The position numbers were made by a program, and so were the translations under genes. Positions 42,892 through 53,443 of a stretch of DNA of 64,000 nt are shown here, in pieces. Within the stretch, counting starts at the first letter, position 1; each line of letters begins with the position of its first letter. The notes below the pieces were generated by a model. The model saw nothing but the letters and a program-made list of their open reading frames with translations, searched no databases and was not told where the DNA came from. The DNA comes from Setoptus koraiensis (Eukaryota > Arthropoda), in contig CM106586.1 of assembly GCA_048013815.1 (NCBI GenBank), positions 22,258,001 through 22,322,000 on the forward strand, given 5' to 3'.

Positions 42892-43647
42892 ATGATGAAG
42901 TGGATCGATGTTATTTGCGTCACTATTGCAGTTGTTGCCGTAAGCTGTAGCTCTGTCTCATCGACTGAAGGACAGGAACGCTTTTCAGCTCAGATAAAAA
43001 AGATAAATGAGGCAGTTAATACATGGTACGCCCAAGAATCAGCATCCGAAAATCTCAATAGACCGCTAGATGACGCTTATTTCCAGAGTGAGGGTTTTCG
43101 TTGGCCCAGAGCAATGATGCAAGTGTTGCAATTAGCCACAGGAGTGCCTATAACCGACAAGATTGTCGTTATATGGGTCTATCGTATGGTTGCCGGTTTG
43201 AAATATAACAACTCGAGAATACAACAACAATTTTTGGACAATCTAGAGGAATTTCTGGTCACCAATTTCAAGTACGGAACGAGCGATTTCGAGAAGGCCG
43301 ATTGCGTGAAAAAAATGAACGACATGTGTTCACCGTACAGATCGGACAACAATGAAAAGCAGTTCGATTTTCACGGTGCCATTGATGATCTGCTGAAATT
43401 CAAGAAAATTGAGAATGTTGATGAAAGGAAATTCTTCACGCAAGTTGTTTCGAATTTTCAACCTATTTCACCGCTTTACTCGGCCGCCATCGTTTGTCAA
43501 TATATCGACGCAATCATGGAGGTAGCGATACACAATCCGAAAGAGAAAATTAATTTAGAATTGCCATTCAACAAGACGCTCGATAGTGACCCCTGGTACT
43601 ATCCTAGCTTTTCCGCACTGACTGGAAATCCGCACTTGTTCAGATAA
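42892..43647 (+). CDS. Secreted protein of unknown family
   Basis: The 251-codon frame begins ATGATGAAG at 42892 and ends with TAA. Residues 1-24 form a good signal peptide: MMKWIDV, the hydrophobic core ICVTIAVVAVSC, then small residues SSVSS before TEGQE. The mature chain is mixed-polar with amphipathic helices (RFSAQIKKINEAVNTWY, QQFLDNLEEFLVTNF). It has three cysteines (138, 146, 202), so one disulfide and a free thiol or a dimer bond are possible. Possible N-glycosylation sites are Asn106 and Asn228. There is no membrane anchor or C-terminal retention signal. The family is not recognised and no catalytic motif stands out. The gene is intronless with a TATA/Inr-like promoter, and its base composition is unlike the surrounding desert. 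It is the only convincing gene in about 50 kb. Coding status is well supported by length, signal peptide and promoter. The function is unknown. Confidence 0.75.
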   Translation: MMKWIDVICVTIAVVAVSCSSVSSTEGQERFSAQIKKINEAVNTWYAQESASENLNRPLDDAYFQSEGFRWPRAMMQVLQLATGVPITDKIVVIWVYRMVAGLKYNNSRIQQQFLDNLEEFLVTNFKYGTSDFEKADCVKKMNDMCSPYRSDNNEKQFDFHGAIDDLLKFKKIENVDERKFFTQVVSNFQPISPLYSAAIVCQYIDAIMEVAIHNPKEKINLELPFNKTLDSDPWYYPSFSALTGNPHLFR

Positions 43648-44573
43648 TACCGCTAGAATTCTTTTGGTTGTGGAAGTGTCCAGTTCGGACGCTTTAAATG
43701 AATGCATTGTGACAAATGGATGGATAAATTGAATGTATATTCACCCTTCGATAAACATCATTCTGGCTTAACATTATAAATTATTGACGCTTTTTGTATG
43801 ATGACTGGCATGCTAATGACATATGGCCATCGGCTGCGACTAGATATTTATCGTGCCCATTAATCTCAGAGATTATCTGTGTGTGTTGGTGGAGCGGAAA
43901 AAAGCGATTGTATACATCGGCGGTCGGTTTGATTTTTTTTTATCTGCTCACTGAGACTCACTGGCGAAACAGGTAGAGAAATTTCGTTACACGCTAACGT
44001 TTGCACGGTAGACGGATATGTGTTCCGAAGCGTGACTTTGAGCAGGCCTCGCAAGCCGTATCCAAACTGTATCTATGTCTGTGGCTTTGGGGCGCCCGGT
44101 GACCACGACGAACAAGTCCGACAAAGTTGGCCCGTTGTGTGACCATGAAAACAAGCGCGATATTCATGTAAGTCGTTGCTTGCCGGACCGTGCTCGAGCT
44201 CCACAGCCCACGGCCTGTTTTCTGGACACACACACACAATATCGGCCGCGTTATCTCGCTGCATTTTATCCGACGGTGATCTGGTGTGGCAGTTTGCCGC
44301 TATTTGCACTTGGCCAACAGATCTATATCGGCCGGAGGCCCGGCAGGCCGGCCCGCCGTTTTGTAAATGACGAGCGGGGCCAGACGTTGCCGGGCCGCGT
44401 TGCCGGGCTGCGTTGCCGGGCATAGGAGGCCCAATATGACTAACGGGCATTTTGTATATCGTGCTAGGTTAGATATCAATAAGAAGATAACTGAGCGCGC
44501 CGGCTGTTATCGTGTGTCACATGTATCGGGGCCCCATTGGGTATTACATGAATGGCATAACTGCGCTGGCTCG

Positions 44574-44615
<42 letters not shown>

Positions 44616-45650
44616 TCCTGTCCGTGGGCCGACATATCGCGACGTATCTCGGTGTGTGTGTAGGCCGACTAGAGAGCGAGAGCAGCACGTGATAGCGGCA
44701 TTTCGGCTAGCTAGTTCGCTAGTTGGTCTTGCCAGCGAACCAACGAGAGTCAGTGGGCGCATAGCGGATATGTGGCGCGATGTCGGCGATAACGACACGT
44801 CAGCATGTGAGCATGTTTTTGGCACAAACAGTATGCAAACAGCAACGACTCCTTGGCAAGCCAATTGGTGGCAAGGCCGACAAGTCGAGGCTGTGCCTGT
44901 TATTAAGCAGTGTTGAAAAGCAGCAACCAGAGATAGCGTAGATAGATTATTATCTATGATCTATATAATATCATTGGCGCTAAAGCCGGACCAAGCAGCC
45001 GGCGCCGCCAGCCAACGGTGCAGCCGCTCACACGAATCAACCCGAAATAGCAACCATTCCGAGTATCCAGGGGCGACCATATCCAGCAGGGGCCCCCACG
45101 CCAAAGCCCCTGCTGCAAATAATGTTGCTGTTGCCTATAAATAGGCGAGGGCCAGTTTCGTGCAGCTGCGCCGCCCGTAATAGCTCTGGTAATCGTAATA
45201 ATGGGGTTAAAAGCCCAGCCACAAATAGCAAAATATATTTGAGTATCCGAAATTATCCCAGATCGCACTTGGCTGAATATAGCTGGCGGTAAATGTAAAT
45301 GAACACACACAATGGCAACCGAACAAACACAAACACAGATAGATGGATAATATTCAATGGAGTTTGCGTGATTTGCATTTAAACAAACCAATAAGCTGGC
45401 CCAAGCAAATCTTTTAAACAAACGCCGGCGCGCTCACTCAATTGATTCGCGCATTCGGCCAGTATCAGCCGCTTTAGTTCCGCTATTAGGGGCCATTTCT
45501 CAACAAAATTGTGCCCGATCGAGTGACGTTCCAAGTTGCAAGTCGTGAGATGATTCTATAGTGCTGGCGCCACTCATTGACAGCACCAATGGAAACAATT
45601 GCACCAAAATAAACTCCACTCTACAGCCCCATACAAAGTCAAGCGCCAAA
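43648..45650. other. Desert segment after the secreted-protein gene
   Basis: No gene was recognised. The first 450 bp are AT-rich and should hold the 3' UTR, although no exact AATAAA was seen there. GC-rich desert resumes near 44.1 kb, with GTTGCCGGGC repeats at 44385-44420, GGGCCC at about 44530 and 45089, and an (AC)n run at 44573-44612. Confidence 0.45.
44573..44612. repeat. (AC)20 microsatellite
   Basis: About 20 uninterrupted AC dinucleotides. Confidence 0.95.
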
Positions 45651-47790
45651 CAGCATAGCGGTAGTGGGGCACGGAATGCGAAAAAGAAACACACAGCCCA
45701 CACATGTGCCTATATCATTTCAGGTAATTTCGGCTAGTGAACCAACCCAAAGATCCACCCATAAGTGTCCTCATTTCGAATGTTTCCGAAAACATCCGGT
45801 TGGTTTATTTCTCGTCGTGGTCCCTATCCGATCTCATGCGCTCTGGACGATCGGACCAAAATAGAAAACTTTTTTTTCTCTTGTCTATCCGAAACTGAAT
45901 ATCTGCTTTTTAACTCACCAACGACCTTTCGAATCAGCGAGTTAGAGCCAGTTAGAATGCACAAAACGCGCATTGTTAGAGATTCTCACGGTCGGATAAT
46001 CCGGCCGGGTCTCGCTAGAAATTTACTGTCACTGCGTGACTGAAATACCGCACGCTGCGGAACTCGAATTAGTATACTGAAAACAGTCAAGTCATTGTTG
46101 AATATCGTCATCTGAGCGTCGTTAGTCATTGTGGGCCCGCTAACGAAAACAACGAGCCACAATTTTCAGCTGTATAGCACATGGGGCCGCTAACAACAGC
46201 AGCAGCAAAAAGACTTGAGAAAAATTCTTTCTTTTGCTAGTTCGCTAGTCACACTAACAATAAAACACAATAATAATATCGCTGTGCGATTATTCATGAC
46301 CGACGAAGGAAACTGTGTGCCCACTGATTGACAGTAGATGACCGTGACAAGCAGATAAACAGCAGAGGTAAATGGCACTGGCCTCGCATACGAAAGGCCA
46401 CAATCCGCCGCTGGGACCTTGGTATGTTGTTAACAAAAAGAAAAACGTTTCGCTCTGCTGGCAAGGGCATAACATTGAGCAGTGTTGTGTTGGCAATGAT
46501 CTAGGACAACGAAATTGGCGGTCGAGATTACTCGAAGTCGGTTCTTGTGGGACCCAGACGTCAGATTTGTCGCTTTTCCCGGTTTTTGCCAGTCGAAAAT
46601 CAGTTATAAGGATCATTTTTCGGGTTTTTTTTTCGTAACACGAATTGTAAAAATTGATCACAATCTGCGCGGGGGCGCATTGGGGGGGGGGCGGAATTCA
46701 TTAAAACATAGCTTTTTTTCGGCAATTGATGGCAGAGAAGGCGAGATTGGGTCTTTTCGGTAGGAATAAAAAGCGCCCAGAAGACGTATTTGGTCAATGC
46801 ACTTTCGGAGTCATTGCTCCGACAGGAAATGTTCGGTTCAGAACTGATTCTGTTTTTGCCGATCAATGTTCATCCGAGAAACTCAACAATGTTCTCGCCA
46901 CTCTAATATTCTTATCGAGATGTATATCTGTTAGCTGTTCGCCCAGCAGCCAAACTAAAAACCGTGTGATGCTTGGAAAAAAGTTGTTTGTATTGATTAG
47001 TTGACTGACACATTGTGGCTAGCTTCGAGCCGACTGCACACACATTGAGACAACCATGATAAACGATCATTAGATGATGCACGATGAATTCTTCGATTAA
47101 TCTCTATAGGCACACCTGTCATCGTGTGTGTGTCACACGTCCAGTTTGGCTAGAACAGTCGCAGAATATTTCAAAAATACCATGGACATAAATGTGTTGA
47201 GCTTATAATATCATTATGTAACCATGGGCAACGGCAGTGTTAGCAGTAGTGTCATGTACTGTGAGTTGTGAGCAGAGAAAAGGAAAAAGAATAACGATAA
47301 CAGTCATAATCTCTGCCTAGTTGAATTGCATGGATGCATAAATAGGATGGATAAGTAATGGTTTAATGCATTTATGAATTGAATAGCTGGCATGAGCTGA
47401 GTCCGACAAAACGGCGAACAAGTCTAAACGGACAAGTCTAGATGATACAGAAGAATTATTTTGGGGGCTCCATTTTTGTCGTGTCGGGCATGATTTGCAT
47501 TTAAACGAAGTGTTGGCGCCTGTCGTGTCTGACTGGAACAATTGCTATTCCCATTCATTACGTCGGTTGCTGCATTTATTCGTATGACGCTAGGATTGTA
47601 TATATAAAAATTGTGCTGATAGTTAACAGTGGCATGACAAATGAAATGCCCGCCAGAATATGGGCTCCGCACCGGGGCCAATCTGTTCCGATGTTCATGA
47701 GCAATTGTCTGGATGGTTACATAATAAAGTGAGTAACTTGCAATGTTCGCTGGCGTTCAATGTAACACGTTTGATTTGATATCGTTATTG
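45651..47790. other. AT-richer island with unassigned protein-like frames
   Basis: GGGCCC is absent between about 46138 and 48842 and the word use changes. Protein-like + strand stretches include 45870-46043 (RISELEPVRMHKTRIVRDSH, then GRIIRPGLARNLLSLRD) and 46729-47004 (starting MAEKARLGLFGRNKKRPEDV). Others in different frames lie at 46372-46760. A run of nine G at about 46681-46691 interrupts the region. No family was recognised. This may be a small gene or a decayed insert, and I assign no product. Confidence 0.3.
46729..47004 (+). CDS. Hypothetical 91-residue ORF
   Basis: The ATG lies at 46729 in the context GATGGCAGAG (G at +4). The peptide opens MAEKARLGLFGRNKKRPEDV and contains FGQCTFGVIAPTGNV. 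Seven residues of Cys or Met-rich character are scattered, and there is no signal peptide. It lies in an AT-richer island of otherwise unusual composition. There is no recognised family, promoter or splice evidence, so coding status is uncertain. Confidence 0.2.
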   Translation: MAEKARLGLFGRNKKRPEDVFGQCTFGVIAPTGNVRFRTDSVFADQCSSEKLNNVLATLIFLSRCISVSCSPSSQTKNRVMLGKKLFVLIS

Positions 47791-48121
47791 TTAGTGTGCA
47801 CTGTGTTTCATTGTTGTCGTCGACTAACAAAAGTTTTCTGACAAGTTTATTTCAAAATAATAATAATATCTTTTTTGGCGCTCTCACACACACACTTGCA
47901 AGTTGCGAAATAAAAAACCGGTACGCGCACTATATCTTTTTTCGATACAACAAACACAATGGTGCTCATTTCATCGCTCATAGAATATGTCATCAGCGAG
48001 ATAAATTAATGAACGATCTGAATGGATTCTCTCTCGTCGCGAGCTCTTCCTTGCCACGAAAACATTCATACAAGAGTGTTCGGCGACTTGGCCGGCGCTT
48101 TGGCCGCGTTTTGGGCGATCT
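47791..48121. other. AT-rich stretch before the 24-bp array
   Basis: No gene was recognised. The 171-codon frame at 47796-48311 begins at a non-ATG codon and owes its length to the downstream array. Confidence 0.5.
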
Positions 48122-48298
48122 CCGAATTTCGGAAAGTTTCCGAGTCCGAATTTCGGAAAATTTCCGAGTCCGAATTTCGGAAAGTTTCCGAGTCCGAATT
48201 TCGGAAAAATTCCGAGTCCGAATTTCGGAAAATTTCCGCGTCCGAATTTCGAAAAATTCCGAGTCCGAATTTCGGAAAAATTCCGAGTCCGAAATTTT
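48122..48298. repeat. 24-bp tandem array with internal dyad
   Basis: Seven copies plus a partial one, of a 24-bp unit CCGAATTTCGGAAAATTTCC + GAGT, with one 23-bp copy. Each unit contains GGAAA(A/G)TTTCC and CCGAATTTCGG, both inverted repeats. Because 24 is a multiple of 3, every frame reads as an 8-residue peptide repeat, giving false ORFs on both strands. Confidence 0.95.
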
Positions 48299-48640
48299 CA
48301 ACTACCACTAATACTTGAGCACACTGCGCACAGAGTGCACGATGGTGACTGCGCCGCGAAAATTCCATAAATGATTTCGGCTGTGTCGATCGCCTTGAGC
48401 TTCGATCGGGCCTCGAACTCGCTCGCCACCACTGAACAAACAGCTAGCCACCGGCTCCCGTGTTTACTCACAGTGTCGCCCTCGTAATTAGTGGTGGCGA
48501 CACTTTTTCGCCGATGGCCAGACACAATAGAAGCAAACTAATATTTTCTCCGCCATAACTGGACCCATTATAATGGTCGCCGTAGTATGGTGTCCGGTCT
48601 ATTTGCACATGAATATTTATTCTATTCATGAATTTTGTCG

Positions 48641-48641
<1 letters not shown>
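48299..48641. other. Desert segment between arrays
   Basis: Nothing recognised: mixed-composition DNA with GTCGCC words. Confidence 0.5.

Positions 48642-48691
<50 letters not shown>
48642..48691. repeat. (AC)25 microsatellite
   Basis: About 25 uninterrupted AC dinucleotides, the longest pure dinucleotide run in the window. Confidence 0.95.
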
Positions 48692-48696
<5 letters not shown>

Positions 48697-48791
48697 TCTC
48701 CTTTTTGAGCCATTAGATTGGTGTTTGCGTTTGAGCTGTGGCGCTCGCAAAAAGCCAATTACTACGACCAACACACAAAATTGATATCTAC

Positions 48792-48974
48792 ATGATTACA
48801 TTACACAACAAACAATTACTCAGGCGACAAGAAAACGACATGGGCCCCATATTGAGAGATAAGTTACAAGATTGTTTACAAGACGAAGACGAAGCTATAA
48901 AAATTGCAGTGCGCGGCGCGCACCAAGCAGACACATTCAATCACGTTGCTAGATTAGTTACAGTTAGCTATTAG
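48792..48974 (+). CDS. Hypothetical 60-residue ORF
   Basis: ATG-started frame with an even, soluble-protein-like composition (RDKLQDCLQDEDEAIKIAV is its best stretch). It contains GGGCCC at about 48842 like ordinary desert DNA. There is no other support. Confidence 0.12.
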   Translation: MITLHNKQLLRRQENDMGPILRDKLQDCLQDEDEAIKIAVRGAHQADTFNHVARLVTVSY

Positions 48975-49656
48975 TTGGTTGCGTCCATGTATCCACTGAA
49001 TAAGATATGCCCACCAACAGTGGACCGGTCGGCTGGGTATGTTGGGGCTTGGGGCCGCTTTGGTAATGAGACCCAATGATACACAATGAGGCCTGGCGCA
49101 AATATATTGCAGCGAGCCTCGTGCGAACTGAGCCCATAGCCCACTAAAGCAAGCCAATAAATTGGAAAAAAAGTTGGCTAGCACAGTGAACGGATGAGAT
49201 CACATAGTTGTTGTTGCTGCTGCTGTTGTGATTTATGTAATATGCCTTCATGTATTACATAACATTATCTGGCGCGTATAGCGGATTGTTGGCTGACGAC
49301 GCGAGCCCAGAGCGAACGAGCGAGCGAGAGAGAGAGAGAGAGAGGGGCCACGTTTAGGCCCGTCGTGGTCGCGCCTCTTGGGCTCCACGTCGCTCGTTGT
49401 TATCTGTCCGTTTATCTGTGTGTGTGTGTCTTGCCAAGTTGCCATGTTGAGCGGCGACTTTTATTGTGATCGAGTGTGGGCATATTACAGTAAGTAAGGA
49501 GGCCCCCCCCCGTATAGTAACGGCAATGTAGTTTTGCAATTTAACTACAATGTCGGCGTCATATATTTCTGGCTGGCTTTCTCACTGGCCCGCTGGCTTC
49601 TGGCTGGCAGAAATATCGTAAGTCGCATGTGCCAGATTCATCTTGGCTTTCATATC

Positions 49657-49682
49657 CATATCCATATATATATATGGATATG
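49657..49682. repeat. 26-bp perfect AT-rich palindrome
   Basis: CATATCC, TATA alternation, GGATATG: a perfect inverted repeat preceded by an extra CATATC copy. Confidence 0.9.
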
Positions 49683-50693
49683 TTTCTAAGCTACAGTACA
49701 GTGCACAACAGTTTTATGCGGGCGCCGATGACAGCGGCCGACTTGGCCATTTCATTTTTTCGCGCTGTCGCGCCATTTATTCCATTTGGGGCCACCGCCG
49801 TCGCCGCCGATCGCTCGCCCGCTGGCCCCCGGCTGCTGGCCGTTGTCGCATAACGCACAAACTCAAGACGGTGCTCGTGCGTGTGTGTGTGCCGACAGTT
49901 GGCCAGACATTGAAACAAATGGGCCCGAGCCGGGTCCGACTGTTGGGCGCCAGCCGGAGAGGCCAGCCGAGGGGGCCAGCGAAAGGTTGTTTGCGTTGAG
50001 GATTGATGATGGACATGAGCGAGCGAGGGCCCGCGAAAACACCAACAAATACCCCTGGGTGCCGCCAACTGGCTGGCCGGCACAGCAATTGCCAAGACGA
50101 CCGAAGGCACCGAATGAATAATTGCGATTGGAACAAACTGCTACAAAGTCGCCAGCAATTTACCATGTCTCTGGCATGACCACCACAGCGCGGCCCCACT
50201 TTCGAGCGGGCGCAGCTAGTTTGCATAGGTTGCGGCGAGCGGCGAGCGGCGCGCTGAAGAGCAGCGCCCAAATGGGCAATTCGGCCCCAATCAGGGCCCC
50301 AAATCGATGGCACTTTGGCAACGGTTGGCCAGCGGACAAGCCAACGAATGACAGCAAAAGCTGTTAGTTTGAGCTGTGAATACGGGCACCCATCGTGGCG
50401 GTCGTTTTTTATGTCGGCCTGATACTGTTATGATTTATATTTTCCTCTCTCTCTCTCCAGTCGCTCACAATTGATAGTCACGCGCCCCGCGCCACAGTCG
50501 AGACGACGCTGATCTTTTTGTCGCTGGCCCCGTGCAAACTCAGCAACCGGCGCGGCGCGGCTCGGTCAGCTTGCCACGGGCAGCGCTGACAGTGCAGCGC
50601 CGAGACCAAACTGCCAAGGTCGGCCGCGCCGCAAACTCACTTACGCCGGCGGCTTGCCGCGAACCTGTCGTGCGAACTCCGAACCTTCCGACG

Positions 50694-50760
50694 CTTCGAA
50701 CGCCTCGAACGCCTCGAACGCCTCGAACGCCTCGAAGAACGACTCGAACGACTCGAACGC
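50694..50760. repeat. 9-bp tandem array (GAACGCCTC)
   Basis: Seven to eight units, the later ones drifting to GAACGACTC. The 9-bp period gives false peptide repeats in all frames. Confidence 0.85.
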
Positions 50761-53370
50761 CGGGCCGGCCAGCTTCGAGCGACCGCGGGCGAGCGCCAAA
50801 CAAGCTCGCGCCCACGGGCCAGATCTAATCTGCTCGGGCCTCACGCCTGCCGGGACAAAGACCAAACCAACCAAAGATGCAGCCTGCGAGATCTCGACGC
50901 CCTGTTCACCTGTGCGCGGACGAGAGCGACACATAGTGGCGAGCTCGAGCCGGCGATGCGAAGTTGACAATTTAAAGGGGCCAAAATTTCGGACTGGTGC
51001 GTCGGGCGAGCCGGCGCCGCTCGGGTTCGGCCGGAACCCCGATCTGTGCCGGCTCCCGTGAACCAGCGAGCGACCGCTGTCGGGGCGTGCAAGTTGGCGC
51101 TACAAAATTTGCAGTTGCCGCCGTTGCTGTTGGGCCGGCCGGCCAGCGAACGTGATCGCCAGTCGACCGACTCACGCCAGTGGCCGCGGTAATTTCATAA
51201 TGGGGACCCGAGTCGCCGCCGCCGACAGCAAACAAATCCTGTTTGAGGCGCCCCCAAACAATAGTGCGAGACAGTTGTCAGTGGTGGCCGAGGCAAAAAA
51301 GAAGCGCGGCGCTCAAAGCGACCGCACCACCAACTTGGCGATGATCGATCGAATGATTACAATCATTAATATTGTTATTTTTTAGTTGGTCGCGCAAAAC
51401 GATTCGCGCAACGTGCCAATGAGGCCCGCTGGCGCGCTACATGGGCGCGCTCGCGTCGAGCCGGCCGCATCGGGCAGCCGCAACGACTAGGTGTCTTCAA
51501 GTACTCACCTATGACGCGTCAATGGAGTGTGCGAACGGCATTGTGTGCGTGCGTGCGTGTGTGTGTTGCCAGGCCATTATTTGTGGTTATCGTCGGGCCG
51601 CATCTAGCCGCTCGAATTGGGGCCACATCTCGGCGGTATCTTGATCTGAGCAGGTTGCGATGCCGAGAGAGATGCGGCGAGCGATCAGAAATCTCTTTCG
51701 CCTTTGAGCCTTCGCACCTCCGCGCCTCCGCGTCTTCGAGCCTCCGGGGCTCCGGGCCTCGGGGCCTTCGGGCCCGCGAGCCCCCGAGCCCTTGAACATC
51801 CAAATTCAAACTTCGCCGGATCGGCTGCCAGACGCACCGCAACGGCGCGGCCCCAAGATGGCCACGCCCATGCGTGCAGTGAACTGGCCGGCAGCGGCGG
51901 CGGCGGGGGCCAGGCTGGCCGTTATTTGCTGTGCCGCTGTCCGTTTGTGCGGCTTGTATTACACAGGTTGCACACACGAGCAGCACGAGTTATATAACAC
52001 AACTTGTACAACATTGTTATGTAATAAAGGTAGCAGTGGCATGATGCGGCGATAAAACATAACGCAGCGCAACACAACAACGGCGCACGTACTACGCGTT
52101 CGTGTTGACGTTGCCGCTGCTGGCCAGTTCGCTGGCGAGCTGGCGAGTTGGCGAGCTGCGCAAAGCAAACACACAATGAGATAATAACTTTTTTGCTGCC
52201 GATCCGCTCCCCGCAGCTCGCGCGCGCACACACACACACGCACACACAAACCGGATATACATGTGCATAGTGGCGCGCATTGTTTACCGCCAGGGTTCGC
52301 CGGGCAGCTTCGTCGGAGTTTTTATTTGAGTTTTATCGTCGTCGATATGCTGCAATTTTGTCTGGCTCAATGGGCACGATCGAGTCGCCGCCGCCGCCGC
52401 TGGCCAACCGGATAGTCGCGCACTGACAAGAGGCCAGGCGCGGCCGGCACGAATCATTGATTCGCACTGGCCGAGCGAGCAGTTTAAAATGAAGCCGATG
52501 CCGACTCGACCGAGCTGCCCGTCCCCGCTCCGGCGGGCCGCCTCGCGCGGGACGTGGGCCCGATGCGCGATCGAGATAGCACGCCAGCGCTGCGCACTGT
52601 GCCGACACGACTATCGTGTGCTCATTGGTGTGTACGTTTGATCGATTGCAATAATGATCGGCGCCCCGCGATTCGGGCTAGGCGCACCAGCCAACAAGCA
52701 CCAGCCACCAGCCTGCAACCAAAACCAACAAGAACAGTCAACAACGGCCCACAATGGCAGCCAACAACAACGGCAACGGCCGTGCCGACAACCAGAGCGC
52801 CCCCTTTGAGTGTGTCCTTTCCGCTGAATTGTTGTTGCCATTGTTGCCGCTCAAAACCCATTGTGCGCCCATTCAGTTTGCAACTCAAAAGGTGCCCGCC
52901 AGTCGCCAGTGCGGGGGAGTCGCCCCCCTCCCCCCAACGCACCATAAGGCACTGCGCTAATGATCTTGTGGGCGGCCTTGGGGCCCCGCGCCCAGGCGCC
53001 GGCACCAATGAGCGGTGAAACGAGCGAGCGAGCGAGCAACTTTGCGCGACTGCCACTGCAAATGCTCGCAAAACGCTGCTCGCTGTTTATCTTTCTGGCA
53101 GCTTCTCTCTTGGGCCGGCGACAAAGCGGGGCCCCAATGATGATGTAGCCACCTTTAGTGTGCACGCGGTAGCTACGTGGCGCCGTTGACGGTGCGCTAC
53201 CGTGCGCCACCGCTTCAATGTTGTCCTACGACTAGAACAGGTACACACACTGGCGAGGCGTGATTTTAATGATGATGCAACCAACACACTGCTCACTGCC
53301 ACTGCCACTGCCACCAGGCGACACATTAAACACACTGTGCGAGATAAACACTGTGCGGGGGCCAGCAATT

Positions 53371-53443
53371 TGTTGTTGTTGTTGTTGTTGTTGTTGCTGC
53401 TGTTGTTGTTGTCGTTGTTGTCGTTGTTGTCGTTGTTGTTGCC
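53371..53443. repeat. TTG/TCG trinucleotide repeat
   Basis: About ten TTG triplets followed by alternating TTG and TCG. Confidence 0.9.

Noticed and set aside
47796-48368. Frames with an eight-residue Glu-Phe-Arg-Lys repeat, both strands
   Set aside because: A 24-bp array keeps every frame open. There is no independent coding evidence.
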